Positions 42,227 to 48,507 of a stretch of 48,507 bases of DNA are shown here, piece after piece (positions within the stretch are counted from its first letter, which is position 1; the number at the start of each line of letters is the position of its first letter). The position numbers and the translations under genes are program-made. The notes below the pieces were generated by a model that was not told where the DNA came from, ran no database searches, and saw only the letters and a list, made by a program, of their open reading frames with translations. The stretch comes from Bacteroidales bacterium (GTDB lineage: Bacteria > Bacteroidota > Bacteroidia > Bacteroidales > Bacteroidaceae): assembly GCA_030528715.1 (NCBI GenBank), contig JAUMYJ010000012.1, positions 1 through 48,507 on the forward strand, in the 5' to 3' direction.

Positions 42227-42481
42227 TCATTTTCTAATTCCTTCTATTTGTTTCCAAACGCTTTCTCCAATGCTTTTCCTTGCATTGCTCTTGGTGTATT
42301 GCCTACATAGTAGCTCTGCATTTTTCTTGTAGATGGGATAATGGTCAAAAATCCATTGTACTTTTTCTTCAAGTGTTTGAGCACTCCATTTTCTGAGAGA
42401 TTTCTTAATAAATCATGAAAAATGCTTAGCTCCTAATAAATCTCTCAAAATACGATTAGATAGCCTTTTACTTAAACGCAT
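42227..42481 (-). pseudogene. Remnant of an ISL3/ISAon1-like transposase C-terminus
   Basis: Minus-strand translation from 42481 gives LSNRILRDLLGAKHFS, an in-frame TGA stop, then KKSLRKWSAQTLEEKVQWIF and DHYPIYKKNAELLCRQYTKS, ending at a stop at 42227. The pattern LLxxxxxxFxKxxxKWSxxxxEKxxxIFxxYPxxKKAxEL is like the segment of ISL3-group transposases before the last acidic residue. Both catalytic halves are missing, as are terminal repeats, and the region is more AT-rich than its neighbours. I judge this from memory of the family, so it is tentative. Confidence 0.45.
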
Positions 42482-42563
42482 TTTGAGATATACTATATTT
42501 ACTATAAGTGTGACTACAAATATACAATCAGAAATGGATACCCCAAAAAACTTTCCAAAAACA

Positions 42564-42594
42564 AAGTCGCAGTAAGTAAAACTTACTGCGACTT
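42564..42594 (-). terminator. Terminator of dnaK
   Basis: A perfect 14-bp stem (42564-42577 with 42581-42594, AAGTCGCAGTAAGT and complement) with a three-base loop lies 31 bases after the dnaK stop. It is followed on the minus strand by TGTTTTTGG. Confidence 0.9.
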
Positions 42595-42625
42595 GTCATT
42601 ATGTAATGCTAGATTATGAACTGAA

Positions 42626-44527
42626 TTACTTCACTTCTTCAAACTCAGCATCTTGAATATTGTCGTTTTGCTGTGCGCCACCTTGTTGTGCACCAGCACC
42701 TGCTTGACCTTGCTGTTGTGCTTGGGCTGCATACATTTCTTCGCTAGCAGCATGCCAAGCAGCGTTGAGAGCTTCAATAGCTGTGTCAATAGCTGCGAGG
42801 TCACCACTTTGGTGTGCTTCTTTGAGCTTAGCATGGGCGGCCTCAATCGTGCTCTTCTTATCGGCCGAGAGCTTATCGCCGAGATCCGCCAATTGCTTTT
42901 CGGTTTGGAAAATCATTGAGTCAGCTTGATTAAGCTTGTCAATACGCTCACGTTCTTTCTTATCGGCTTCGGCGTTAGCTTCGGCTTCGGCACGCATACG
43001 TTCGATTTCTTCCTTGCTCAAACCACTTGACGCCTCAATACGTATGGTCTGTTCCTTACCAGTAGCTTTATCCTTAGCCGACACGTTAAGGATACCATTG
43101 GCGTCAATATCAAACGTCACTTCAATTTGAGGTACACCACGTGGTGCGGGTGCAATGCCTCCGAGATTGAAACGACCGATTGACTTATTTTGCGCAGCCA
43201 TAGGACGCTCACCTTGCAGTACATGAATGGTCACTTCCGTTTGGTTATCCGCAGCAGTAGAGAAGGTCTCTGTCTTACGCATAGGAATGGTTGCATTGGC
43301 CTCAATGAGTTTGGTCATTACGCCCCCCATAGTTTCAATACCCATAGAGAGTGGTGTTACATCAAGCAGAACGATATCGCCCACTCCCTCTTCGCCACCA
43401 AGGATAGCACCTTGCACAGCAGCACCAATGGCTACTACTTCGTCAGGATTTACACCCTTAGAAGGTGCCTTACCAAAGAATTCTTCTACCAATTGCTGAA
43501 TAGCAGGGATACGACTTGACCCACCTACGAGGATTACTTCGTCAATTTCAGACTTGCTGATACCAGCATCTTTCAAGGCTTGCTCGCAAGGTATCTTACA
43601 GCCTGTAATAAGGTTATGACTAAGGCTTTCAAACTTAGCACGTGTGAGTGTCTTTACCAAGTGCTTAGGCACACCATCTACTGGCATGATATAAGGCAGG
43701 TTGATTTCGGTTGTAGTTGAAGACGACAGCTCGATTTTTGCCTTTTCGGCAGCTTCTTTGAGACGCTGCATAGCCATAGGGTCTTTCGAGAGGTCAGCTC
43801 CCTCATCGTTCTTAAACTCAGCGATGAGCCAATCGATAATAGCTTGGTCGAAGTCGTCACCACCGAGGTGTGTATTACCATTAGTAGAGAGTACCTCAAA
43901 TACACCGCCACCCAACTCAAGGATAGAGATATCGAATGTACCACCACCTAAGTCAAATACAGCAATCTTCATATCCTTATGGCTCTTATCAAGACCATAG
44001 GCCAATGCGGCTGCCGTAGGTTCATTAACAATACGCTTTACAACAAGACCTGCGATTTCACCAGCTTCTTTGGTAGCTTGACGCTGTGAGTCTGAGAAAT
44101 AAGCTGGCACAGTGATTACCGCTTCGGTCACTTCTTGTCCGAGGTAGTCTTCGGCCGTTTTCTTCATTTTTTGCAGCGTCATTGCTGAGATTTCTTGTGG
44201 GGTATAGAGACGACCGTCAATATCTACACGTGGTGTATTGTTGTCGCCTTTTACCACTTTGTAAGGCAGGCGGCCTACTTCATCGGCCACTTGATCGTAA
44301 GTTTCACCCATCAAACGCTTGATTGAGAATACCGTGCGCTGTGGATTAGTCACAGCTTGACGCTTAGCAGGGTCGCCCACTTTGCGCTCGCCACCTTCTA
44401 CGAAGCCGATAACCGAAGGTGTCGTACGCTTGCCTTCGCTGTTTGTGATTACCACAGGTTCATTACCTTCAAATACCGACACACATGAGTTAGTCGTACC
44501 AAGGTCAATACCAATAATCTTTCCCAT
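42626..44527 (-). CDS. dnaK: Molecular chaperone DnaK (Hsp70)
   Basis: The 633-residue protein is a canonical DnaK. It has [20 protein letters not shown] at the start, [20 protein letters not shown] (about 140), [20 protein letters not shown] (about 195) and [20 protein letters not shown] (about 335). The substrate domain includes [16 protein letters not shown], and the protein ends in a Gln/Gly/Ala-rich tail and DAEFEEVK. It folds proteins with DnaJ and GrpE, neither of which is in the window. I start at ATG 44527; the longer frame adds 18 residues absent from all DnaK. A single-gene unit with its own terminator and a sigma-54-like site upstream. Confidence 0.99.
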   Translation of the reverse strand: MGKIIGIDLGTTNSCVSVFEGNEPVVITNSEGKRTTPSVIGFVEGGERKVGDPAKRQAVTNPQRTVFSIKRLMGETYDQVADEVGRLPYKVVKGDNNTPRVDIDGRLYTPQEISAMTLQKMKKTAEDYLGQEVTEAVITVPAYFSDSQRQATKEAGEIAGLVVKRIVNEPTAAALAYGLDKSHKDMKIAVFDLGGGTFDISILELGGGVFEVLSTNGNTHLGGDDFDQAIIDWLIAEFKNDEGADLSKDPMAMQRLKEAAEKAKIELSSSTTTEINLPYIMPVDGVPKHLVKTLTRAKFESLSHNLITGCKIPCEQALKDAGISKSEIDEVILVGGSSRIPAIQQLVEEFFGKAPSKGVNPDEVVAIGAAVQGAILGGEEGVGDIVLLDVTPLSMGIETMGGVMTKLIEANATIPMRKTETFSTAADNQTEVTIHVLQGERPMAAQNKSIGRFNLGGIAPAPRGVPQIEVTFDIDANGILNVSAKDKATGKEQTIRIEASSGLSKEEIERMRAEAEANAEADKKERERIDKLNQADSMIFQTEKQLADLGDKLSADKKSTIEAAHAKLKEAHQSGDLAAIDTAIEALNAAWHAASEEMYAAQAQQQGQAGAGAQQGGAQQNDNIQDAEFEEVK

Positions 44528-44632
44528 TGTCTTATCTTTTACTTTTGTTCTTAATTTCTTAATTGTATATATTGATAGCAATATGATGTATAGGCCTTAC
44601 AACCTATATTTTCGTGCTTACACCTAGACTTA

Positions 44633-44648
44633 TGCAAAGTGCGTGCCA
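44633..44648 (-). promoter_or_regulatory. Sigma-54-like promoter (TGGCAC-N5-TTGCA) upstream of dnaK
   Basis: The minus strand reads TTGGCACGCACTTTGCATA, close to the -24/-12 consensus TTGGCACG-N4-TTGCW with correct spacing. Transcription would start near 44621, leaving a leader of about 95 bases. The overlapping CACTTTG is a poor match to TAnnTTTG (first base wrong), and no TTG stands 20 bases upstream. The sigma-54 reading is therefore the better fit but is unproven. Confidence 0.45.
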
Positions 44649-44693
44649 AAAAAACAGCATGTATGCCATCACACACGCCTATCTGCCATTTTA

Positions 44694-44723
44694 GGTCATT
44701 TTTAGGGCTTAATCGGTCATTTT
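44694..44723. repeat. Two GGTCATTTT direct repeats 21 bp apart
   Basis: GGTCATTTT occurs at 44694-44702 and 44715-44723, exactly two helical turns apart, in the dnaK-porT divergent region. It lies 46-75 bases upstream of the sigma-54-like site and about 70 bases upstream of the porT -7 element. A related TGCCATTTT precedes them. They could be binding sites of a dimeric activator. Confidence 0.45.
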
Positions 44724-44789
44724 GGCATAAATTTATCCTTTTATAGCCTATCCCACCCTTTACTTAGTCGCACAATCGTCTATTTTGCC

Positions 44790-44797
44790 TATCTTTG
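44790..44797 (+). promoter_or_regulatory. Likely -7 element (TATCTTTG) of porT
   Basis: TATCTTTG matches the Bacteroidota consensus and lies 60 bases before the porT start. No exact TTG lies at the ideal distance. Confidence 0.5.
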
Positions 44798-44857
44798 CCT
44801 AGGCTTTGAAATAATTTAGACTATATAGTTACGTTAGTTTTTCATACACCCTTTACC

Positions 44858-45598
44858 ATGAGATACCTATTATATATATACATAAGCTATATCCGCCACC
44901 TACTCGCAGCCTTAATCTTAGCTATGGCCGGCTATGGCACAGCTTATGGGCAAGAACGTGTATTGCAACATCGCCCTTATATTGACTTACGCAAGTTTCA
45001 CTATGGCTTTTTCGTAGGTGGGCACGGACAAAGCATCAAGCTCACCACCAATGGTTTTATACAATCTAGCACAGGCCGCCAGTGGTTTGCCGTAAATGAC
45101 CGCTACGATCTAGGCTTTCAAGTCGGTGTCTTGGGCGAGTGGCGACTTACGTCGCACCTTGCACTACGCTTATCCCCCAGCATATACTTTGGCAATAACC
45201 ACATCGTGTTTAGAGATCAGCCCACAGGCGATCAACTCATACAAAACATGAAAACCTCGCTCGTGACCCTACCGATAGAGGTCAAAGTCAGCGCACCACG
45301 CTTTAATAATTATCGTCCTTACGTAATAGGTGGTATCATGCCGTCGTATGACCTTACTCGCCGACAACAAGATCGTCTTTATACCAAACCATTTAATACC
45401 TATATTACCATTGGCGCAGGTTGCGACTTCTATTTGCCCTTCTTCAAGTGTATCCCTGAGCTCAAATTTGCCTTTGGTCTGCGTGATATTCTTGAGCGTA
45501 ATCGTCCTACACTGATTGACCAGTCACAACTTATCTTTACCGAAAGCATCGATCGTGCTTCGAGTTCACTCGTTATGCTCACACTTTATTTTGAGTAG
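44858..45598 (+). CDS. porT: PorT-family outer-membrane protein of the type IX secretion system
   Basis: The 246-residue protein has an N-terminal signal region (YISYIRHLLAALILAMAGYG, cleavage near TAYGQ, 32). The PorT hallmark opening follows: RPYIDLRKFHYGFFVGGHGQ, then VGVLGEWRLTSHLALRLSPS, IEVKVSAPRFNNYRPYVIGG and a C-terminal barrel strand VMLTLYFE. PorT (SprT) is needed for type IX secretion of proteins with C-terminal sorting domains, probably as an eight-stranded outer-membrane barrel. Length (about 245) agrees with the Porphyromonas protein. The neighbours, dnaK and glycosyltransferases, give no added support. Confidence 0.88.
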   Translation: MRYLLYIYISYIRHLLAALILAMAGYGTAYGQERVLQHRPYIDLRKFHYGFFVGGHGQSIKLTTNGFIQSSTGRQWFAVNDRYDLGFQVGVLGEWRLTSHLALRLSPSIYFGNNHIVFRDQPTGDQLIQNMKTSLVTLPIEVKVSAPRFNNYRPYVIGGIMPSYDLTRRQQDRLYTKPFNTYITIGAGCDFYLPFFKCIPELKFAFGLRDILERNRPTLIDQSQLIFTESIDRASSSLVMLTLYFE

Positions 45599-45808
45599 GT
45601 GCGATGCTCACTAGAAGGCTCTCGACCTAGCATGCATGCTTCTGTCCTAAGCTGTCACAAGGTGGGAGTATATACTTGTTTGAATACTACATGTAAGCCA
45701 TTTACAAGACAGTGACATATAGCTTTTACTAGCCACACCCACACGATATAAGACTTTGGGGAAGTATAATATTTTGTTGGAAGCTAAGCACATTATTCTA
45801 AAACATGC

Positions 45809-45816
45809 TATCTTTG
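45809..45816 (+). promoter_or_regulatory. Likely -7 element (TATCTTTG) of the glycosyltransferase operon
   Basis: TATCTTTG matches the consensus and lies 24 bases before the GT90-like start. No well-spaced TTG is present. Confidence 0.5.
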
Positions 45817-45840
45817 TAGATAGATTAAGGATTTTCACCT

Positions 45841-46872
45841 ATGACTACCTCTATCAAACGCTTTTTGCCCTACCCCCTACTCAGTGGTAAGCCCGTGAAG
45901 CTGTTTTACTATATACGTGCCGTGCTACGTGAGCTCGTGCCTGCCGCTTGGTGTCGTTACCGTTTGGCCGCTAAGCTACACAGCATTGATAAACGAGCAG
46001 ATGCCAACTATATTCGTGCACGTGTAGCCTATTATAATAAAATAACACACTCATTTAGCTTAGCTACGCTCACACATGGCGTGAGCAAAAATGGTGGCAT
46101 CGTGCGCTTTGTGGGACGTATTGCAGACTTTAAATTTGGCACATGCCAAAAAGTCTATTATATAGATCTGCGTGAAGTGACACGCTACTTTTCACCCAAT
46201 GCGCTCATTAGCTACTACCCTGGTGACGTTTACGAGCATCTGCCACAGCCATCGCTGGTAAAGAGCCGTCTACTTACCTCAGGACATGAAAATAGTGTAC
46301 TGATGAAACTAGACAAACACCGCCACTTCATGTTCGTCAAAGACCCTTATGCTTGGGAAGACAAAATGAATCGTATCGTCTTTCGTGGTAAAATCCGCGA
46401 AAGTCGTCTCCGACGTCCTTTCCTAGAACGCTACTTTGATCACCCCATGGTAGATGCTGGTGTTGTAGGGCGCAACGAGGGCTACCCTACGGCGTGGGAA
46501 GCACCAAAGATGAGCATTGAGGAACATTTGCACTATAAATTTATCCTTTCTCTCGAAGGTAATGATGTGGCCACCAACCTAAAATGGGTTATGTCAAGCA
46601 ACTCTATCGCCGTAATGACTCGCCCCACGTGTGAAACGTGGTTTATGGAAGGCTGCTTACAACCAGGCGTGCACTACATTGAGATTGCTAATGACCTTAG
46701 CAACCTTGAAGCACAACTCAATTACTACATCGCTCACCCTGATGAGGCCAAACGCATTATAGCCAATGCCCATGCGTGGGTAGAGCAATTTAGAGATCAT
46801 GAGCGTGAGGAGCTTATTAGCTTGCAGGTGATGCAACAATACCTCAAACAAAGTGGCCAAAGCACACTATAA
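45841..46872 (+). CDS. GT90/LpsA-like glycosyltransferase
   Basis: The 343-residue cytoplasmic protein resembles the CAP10/LpsA (GT90) group. KNGGIVRFVGRIADFKFGTC and MNRIVFRGKIRESRLRRPFL (about 178-197) match the donor-site region. KMSIEEHLHYKFILSLEGND (about 220-239) carries the conserved HxxYKFIxSLEGNDVATN, and NLKWVMSSNSIAVM follows. Such enzymes add glucose, galactose or xylose to lipopolysaccharide cores in Gram-negatives. Its stop is immediately followed by the ATG of a GT8 gene with no gap, so the genes form an operon, probably for lipopolysaccharide or surface-glycan synthesis. Confidence 0.88.
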   Translation: MTTSIKRFLPYPLLSGKPVKLFYYIRAVLRELVPAAWCRYRLAAKLHSIDKRADANYIRARVAYYNKITHSFSLATLTHGVSKNGGIVRFVGRIADFKFGTCQKVYYIDLREVTRYFSPNALISYYPGDVYEHLPQPSLVKSRLLTSGHENSVLMKLDKHRHFMFVKDPYAWEDKMNRIVFRGKIRESRLRRPFLERYFDHPMVDAGVVGRNEGYPTAWEAPKMSIEEHLHYKFILSLEGNDVATNLKWVMSSNSIAVMTRPTCETWFMEGCLQPGVHYIEIANDLSNLEAQLNYYIAHPDEAKRIIANAHAWVEQFRDHEREELISLQVMQQYLKQSGQSTL

Positions 46873-47814
46873 ATGAATACCTATCGTCCAGCATTGCATG
46901 TTGCCTTTAACATCACTGCAAGCTATGCTTCACTATGTGCCATAACTTTGCACTCGCTATGCAGTAGCAACACACACCGCACCGTAATAGCCCACATCGT
47001 AGCTACGGGAATGACACCCGAAGCAAAAACAATATTGACACACGTAGCCATCAAGTGGAAGGCTACAATATACTACTACGATGCTTCACAAGTTACAGCA
47101 GATTTAGCTCAACACTACCACAATAAGCGTTACCATATCTCGGTATGTTACCGCATATTTTTAGCCGATTTGTTACCAGAGACACTCGACCGCGTACTTT
47201 ACCTAGATTGTGACATCTTAGTGCGTGGCAATCTATCACCACTCTACGATAGACCACTAAGTGCCGACACAGCCGTAGCCGCTGTACGTGATGAGCCTAT
47301 TTATTTTGCAGGCAAGCATCCACGCCGCGTCCAACACGAGTTACGCGAAGCGTATTTCAACTCTGGTGTGCTGCTAATAAACCTAGCTTATTGGCGAAAA
47401 CACAACGTGTCTGCCACTTGTGTGACCCACTATCGCCAAGCACCAGCCGACTACCCATTTCCCGATCAAGACCTACTCAACGAAGCCTTGCAAGGACACG
47501 TAGACCACATATCACCACATTGGAACTGCCTCAGCTATTTTTTTACCCACCAGTTTTACGAAAAGCCTGGTATCGGTACAATAGACTACGACTTGCTACA
47601 CACAGCTCCCATTATCCACTTCATCAATCGCAATAAGCCTTGGACAGCACGCTGCACACACCCCTATCGTGAAGCTTATCTAGACCAATGCTGCCAAGCT
47701 GTGGGCAAAGCGTGGATAGCCCAACAACGCACCATAGGCTACTACATCTTTCGCCCCATATATCGTTTGTTAATAATACTAGGCTTTAAGAAATCGTATA
47801 TCAAACTTACATAA
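46873..47814 (+). CDS. GT8-family glycosyltransferase
   Basis: The 313-residue protein has the family 8 layout. It begins LHVAFNITASYASLCAITLH, continues with FLADLLPETLDRVLYLDCDI (DxD motif at about 117-119), and then HELREAYFNSGVLLINLAYW, FPDQDLLNEAL and WNCLSYFF. The closing HFINRNKPW is the second metal-binding motif. GT8 retaining transferases add galactose or glucose to lipopolysaccharide cores. The gene starts directly at the stop of the GT90-like gene, and a close paralogue begins 4 bases after its stop, suggesting a tandem duplication. Confidence 0.95.
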   Translation: MNTYRPALHVAFNITASYASLCAITLHSLCSSNTHRTVIAHIVATGMTPEAKTILTHVAIKWKATIYYYDASQVTADLAQHYHNKRYHISVCYRIFLADLLPETLDRVLYLDCDILVRGNLSPLYDRPLSADTAVAAVRDEPIYFAGKHPRRVQHELREAYFNSGVLLINLAYWRKHNVSATCVTHYRQAPADYPFPDQDLLNEALQGHVDHISPHWNCLSYFFTHQFYEKPGIGTIDYDLLHTAPIIHFINRNKPWTARCTHPYREAYLDQCCQAVGKAWIAQQRTIGYYIFRPIYRLLIILGFKKSYIKLT

Positions 47815-47818
47815 ACAT

Positions 47819-48507
47819 ATGAACACCAAACCCGAGCTACATGTGGCTTTTTGTGTGACCGAAAGCTACATGGACTTTTGCGCCATTACACTTGTGTCGC
47901 TATGTGACAATAACCCTGAATCGTCCATCACAGCTCACCTTCTGACCGAAGATGTCACCTCAGAGAGTGCTGCCTTACTCGAAGCGCGCTGTAGCCGTTG
48001 GGGAGTCAAAGTATGTGTGTATAACGTATCTCAACTCATAGTTCCCTTTGCCGCCATATATCGCAACGACAAGTTTCATATCTCAACAAACTACCGCCTT
48101 TATATGGCTGATGTATTACCCCTAGAGATTGAGCGTGTACTCTATATAGATTGTGATATGATTATTCGTCGCTCGCTACGCGAGCTCTATGACACGCCAT
48201 TTGATGGCAAGGCTCTTTTGGTGGCACCCGACAACTTCCTCTATCAATCTAGCGCACTACCACGCAAGATACAACACATGCTGCGCGAAGCCTATTTTAA
48301 TGCGGGCATGCTAGTAATAAACTTGACCTATTGGCGTAAGGCCAACATATCTGCTCGTTGCTTAGAACTCTACGCAGCAGCCCCAGAAGACTATCCCTTT
48401 CCAGACCAAGACCTGCTTAATCTGATCTTACGCGACAACGTCAAATACGTATCCATCTCGTACAATTGTCAAACCTATCTATTTCGCCCCAAATACTACC
48501 TGCAACC
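47819..48507 (+). CDS. GT8-family glycosyltransferase, C-terminus beyond the window
   Basis: The 229 codons present start MNTKPELHVAFCVTESYMDF and follow the preceding GT8 protein closely: MADVLPLEIERVLYIDCDMI (DxD), MLREAYFNAGMLVINLTYW and FPDQDLLNLIL. The gene is cut by the right edge before the final HxxxxxKPW motif. The two neighbours share layout and most motifs but differ around the acceptor side (YNCQTYLFRPKYYLQP here), so they may add successive sugars rather than repeat one step. Confidence 0.93.
   Translation, partial: MNTKPELHVAFCVTESYMDFCAITLVSLCDNNPESSITAHLLTEDVTSESAALLEARCSRWGVKVCVYNVSQLIVPFAAIYRNDKFHISTNYRLYMADVLPLEIERVLYIDCDMIIRRSLRELYDTPFDGKALLVAPDNFLYQSSALPRKIQHMLREAYFNAGMLVINLTYWRKANISARCLELYAAAPEDYPFPDQDLLNLILRDNVKYVSISYNCQTYLFRPKYYLQ

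Overview
The window comes from the chromosome of a member of the Bacteroidota, most likely order Bacteroidales. The grounds are an adjacent SusC/SusD pair, a PorT-type outer-membrane protein of the type IX secretion system, a GLPGLI-family remnant, DUF3276 and DUF5606 proteins, an OMR-PnuT-thiamine pyrophosphokinase operon, and repeated promoter elements of the Bacteroidota type (TTG, about 20 bases, TAnnTTTG). I cannot name a species. No CRISPR array, prophage, plasmid gene or intact insertion sequence is visible.

Layout. 1-6.5 kb: a minus-strand operon of a fasciclin-repeat lipoprotein, a SusC-type receptor and the start of a SusD lipoprotein. 6.5-7.4 kb: an AT-rich gap holding an array of 21-bp spaced palindromic octamers. 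7.4-13.7 kb: minus-strand cluster nrdJ (B12-dependent ribonucleotide reductase), folB, a membrane-anchored GH37 trehalase, a nitroreductase and a frameshifted membrane metallophosphoesterase. 13.9-14.7 kb: two small exported Lys/Ala-rich proteins, one with regularly spaced cysteines. 14.9-18.0 kb: operon mtaB, GT2 glycosyltransferase, RsmI-like methylase. 18.3 kb: a second phased dyad array. 18.5-24.3 kb: PepSY membrane protein, YfcE-like phosphoesterase, cytidylate-kinase-like protein, MATE exporter, a trans-sulfuration PLP enzyme and a DUF3276 protein, all minus strand. 24.4-27.3 kb: plus-strand nusB, yajC, ybbR-like and DUF5606 genes. 27.4-31.3 kb: a 1286-residue GH31 enzyme with FN3, discoidin, dockerin and cohesin-like modules. 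31.5-31.7 kb: tRNA-Gly and tRNA-Leu. 31.8-32.7 kb: a GLPGLI pseudogene. 33.1-35.7 kb: a BspA-like surface protein with a small partner gene. 36.0-39.8 kb: thiamine salvage operon under a TPP riboswitch. 39.9-40.0 kb: a third phased array. 40.1-42.1 kb: divergent ribD and prmC. 42.2-42.5 kb: a transposase remnant. 42.6-44.5 kb: dnaK. 44.9-48.5 kb: porT, then a GT90-GT8-GT8 glycosyltransferase run that leaves the window.

How the genes fit together. Most are housekeeping (tRNA modification, nucleotide reduction, folate, riboflavin and thiamine supply, transcription and translation factors, chaperone). Outer-membrane nutrient uptake and secreted or surface proteins are laid over this: SusCD, GH31, trehalase, BspA-like protein and thiamine receptor. 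PorT and a C-terminal sorting-like tail on the BspA-like protein point to type IX secretion.

The least explained material is non-coding. Three intergenic arrays of palindromic octamers are spaced by 21 or 22 bp. A TGACACA/TGTGTCA dyad lies near the Lys/Ala/Cys-rich exported proteins. A sigma-54-like site precedes dnaK, with two 21-bp spaced direct repeats upstream of it.
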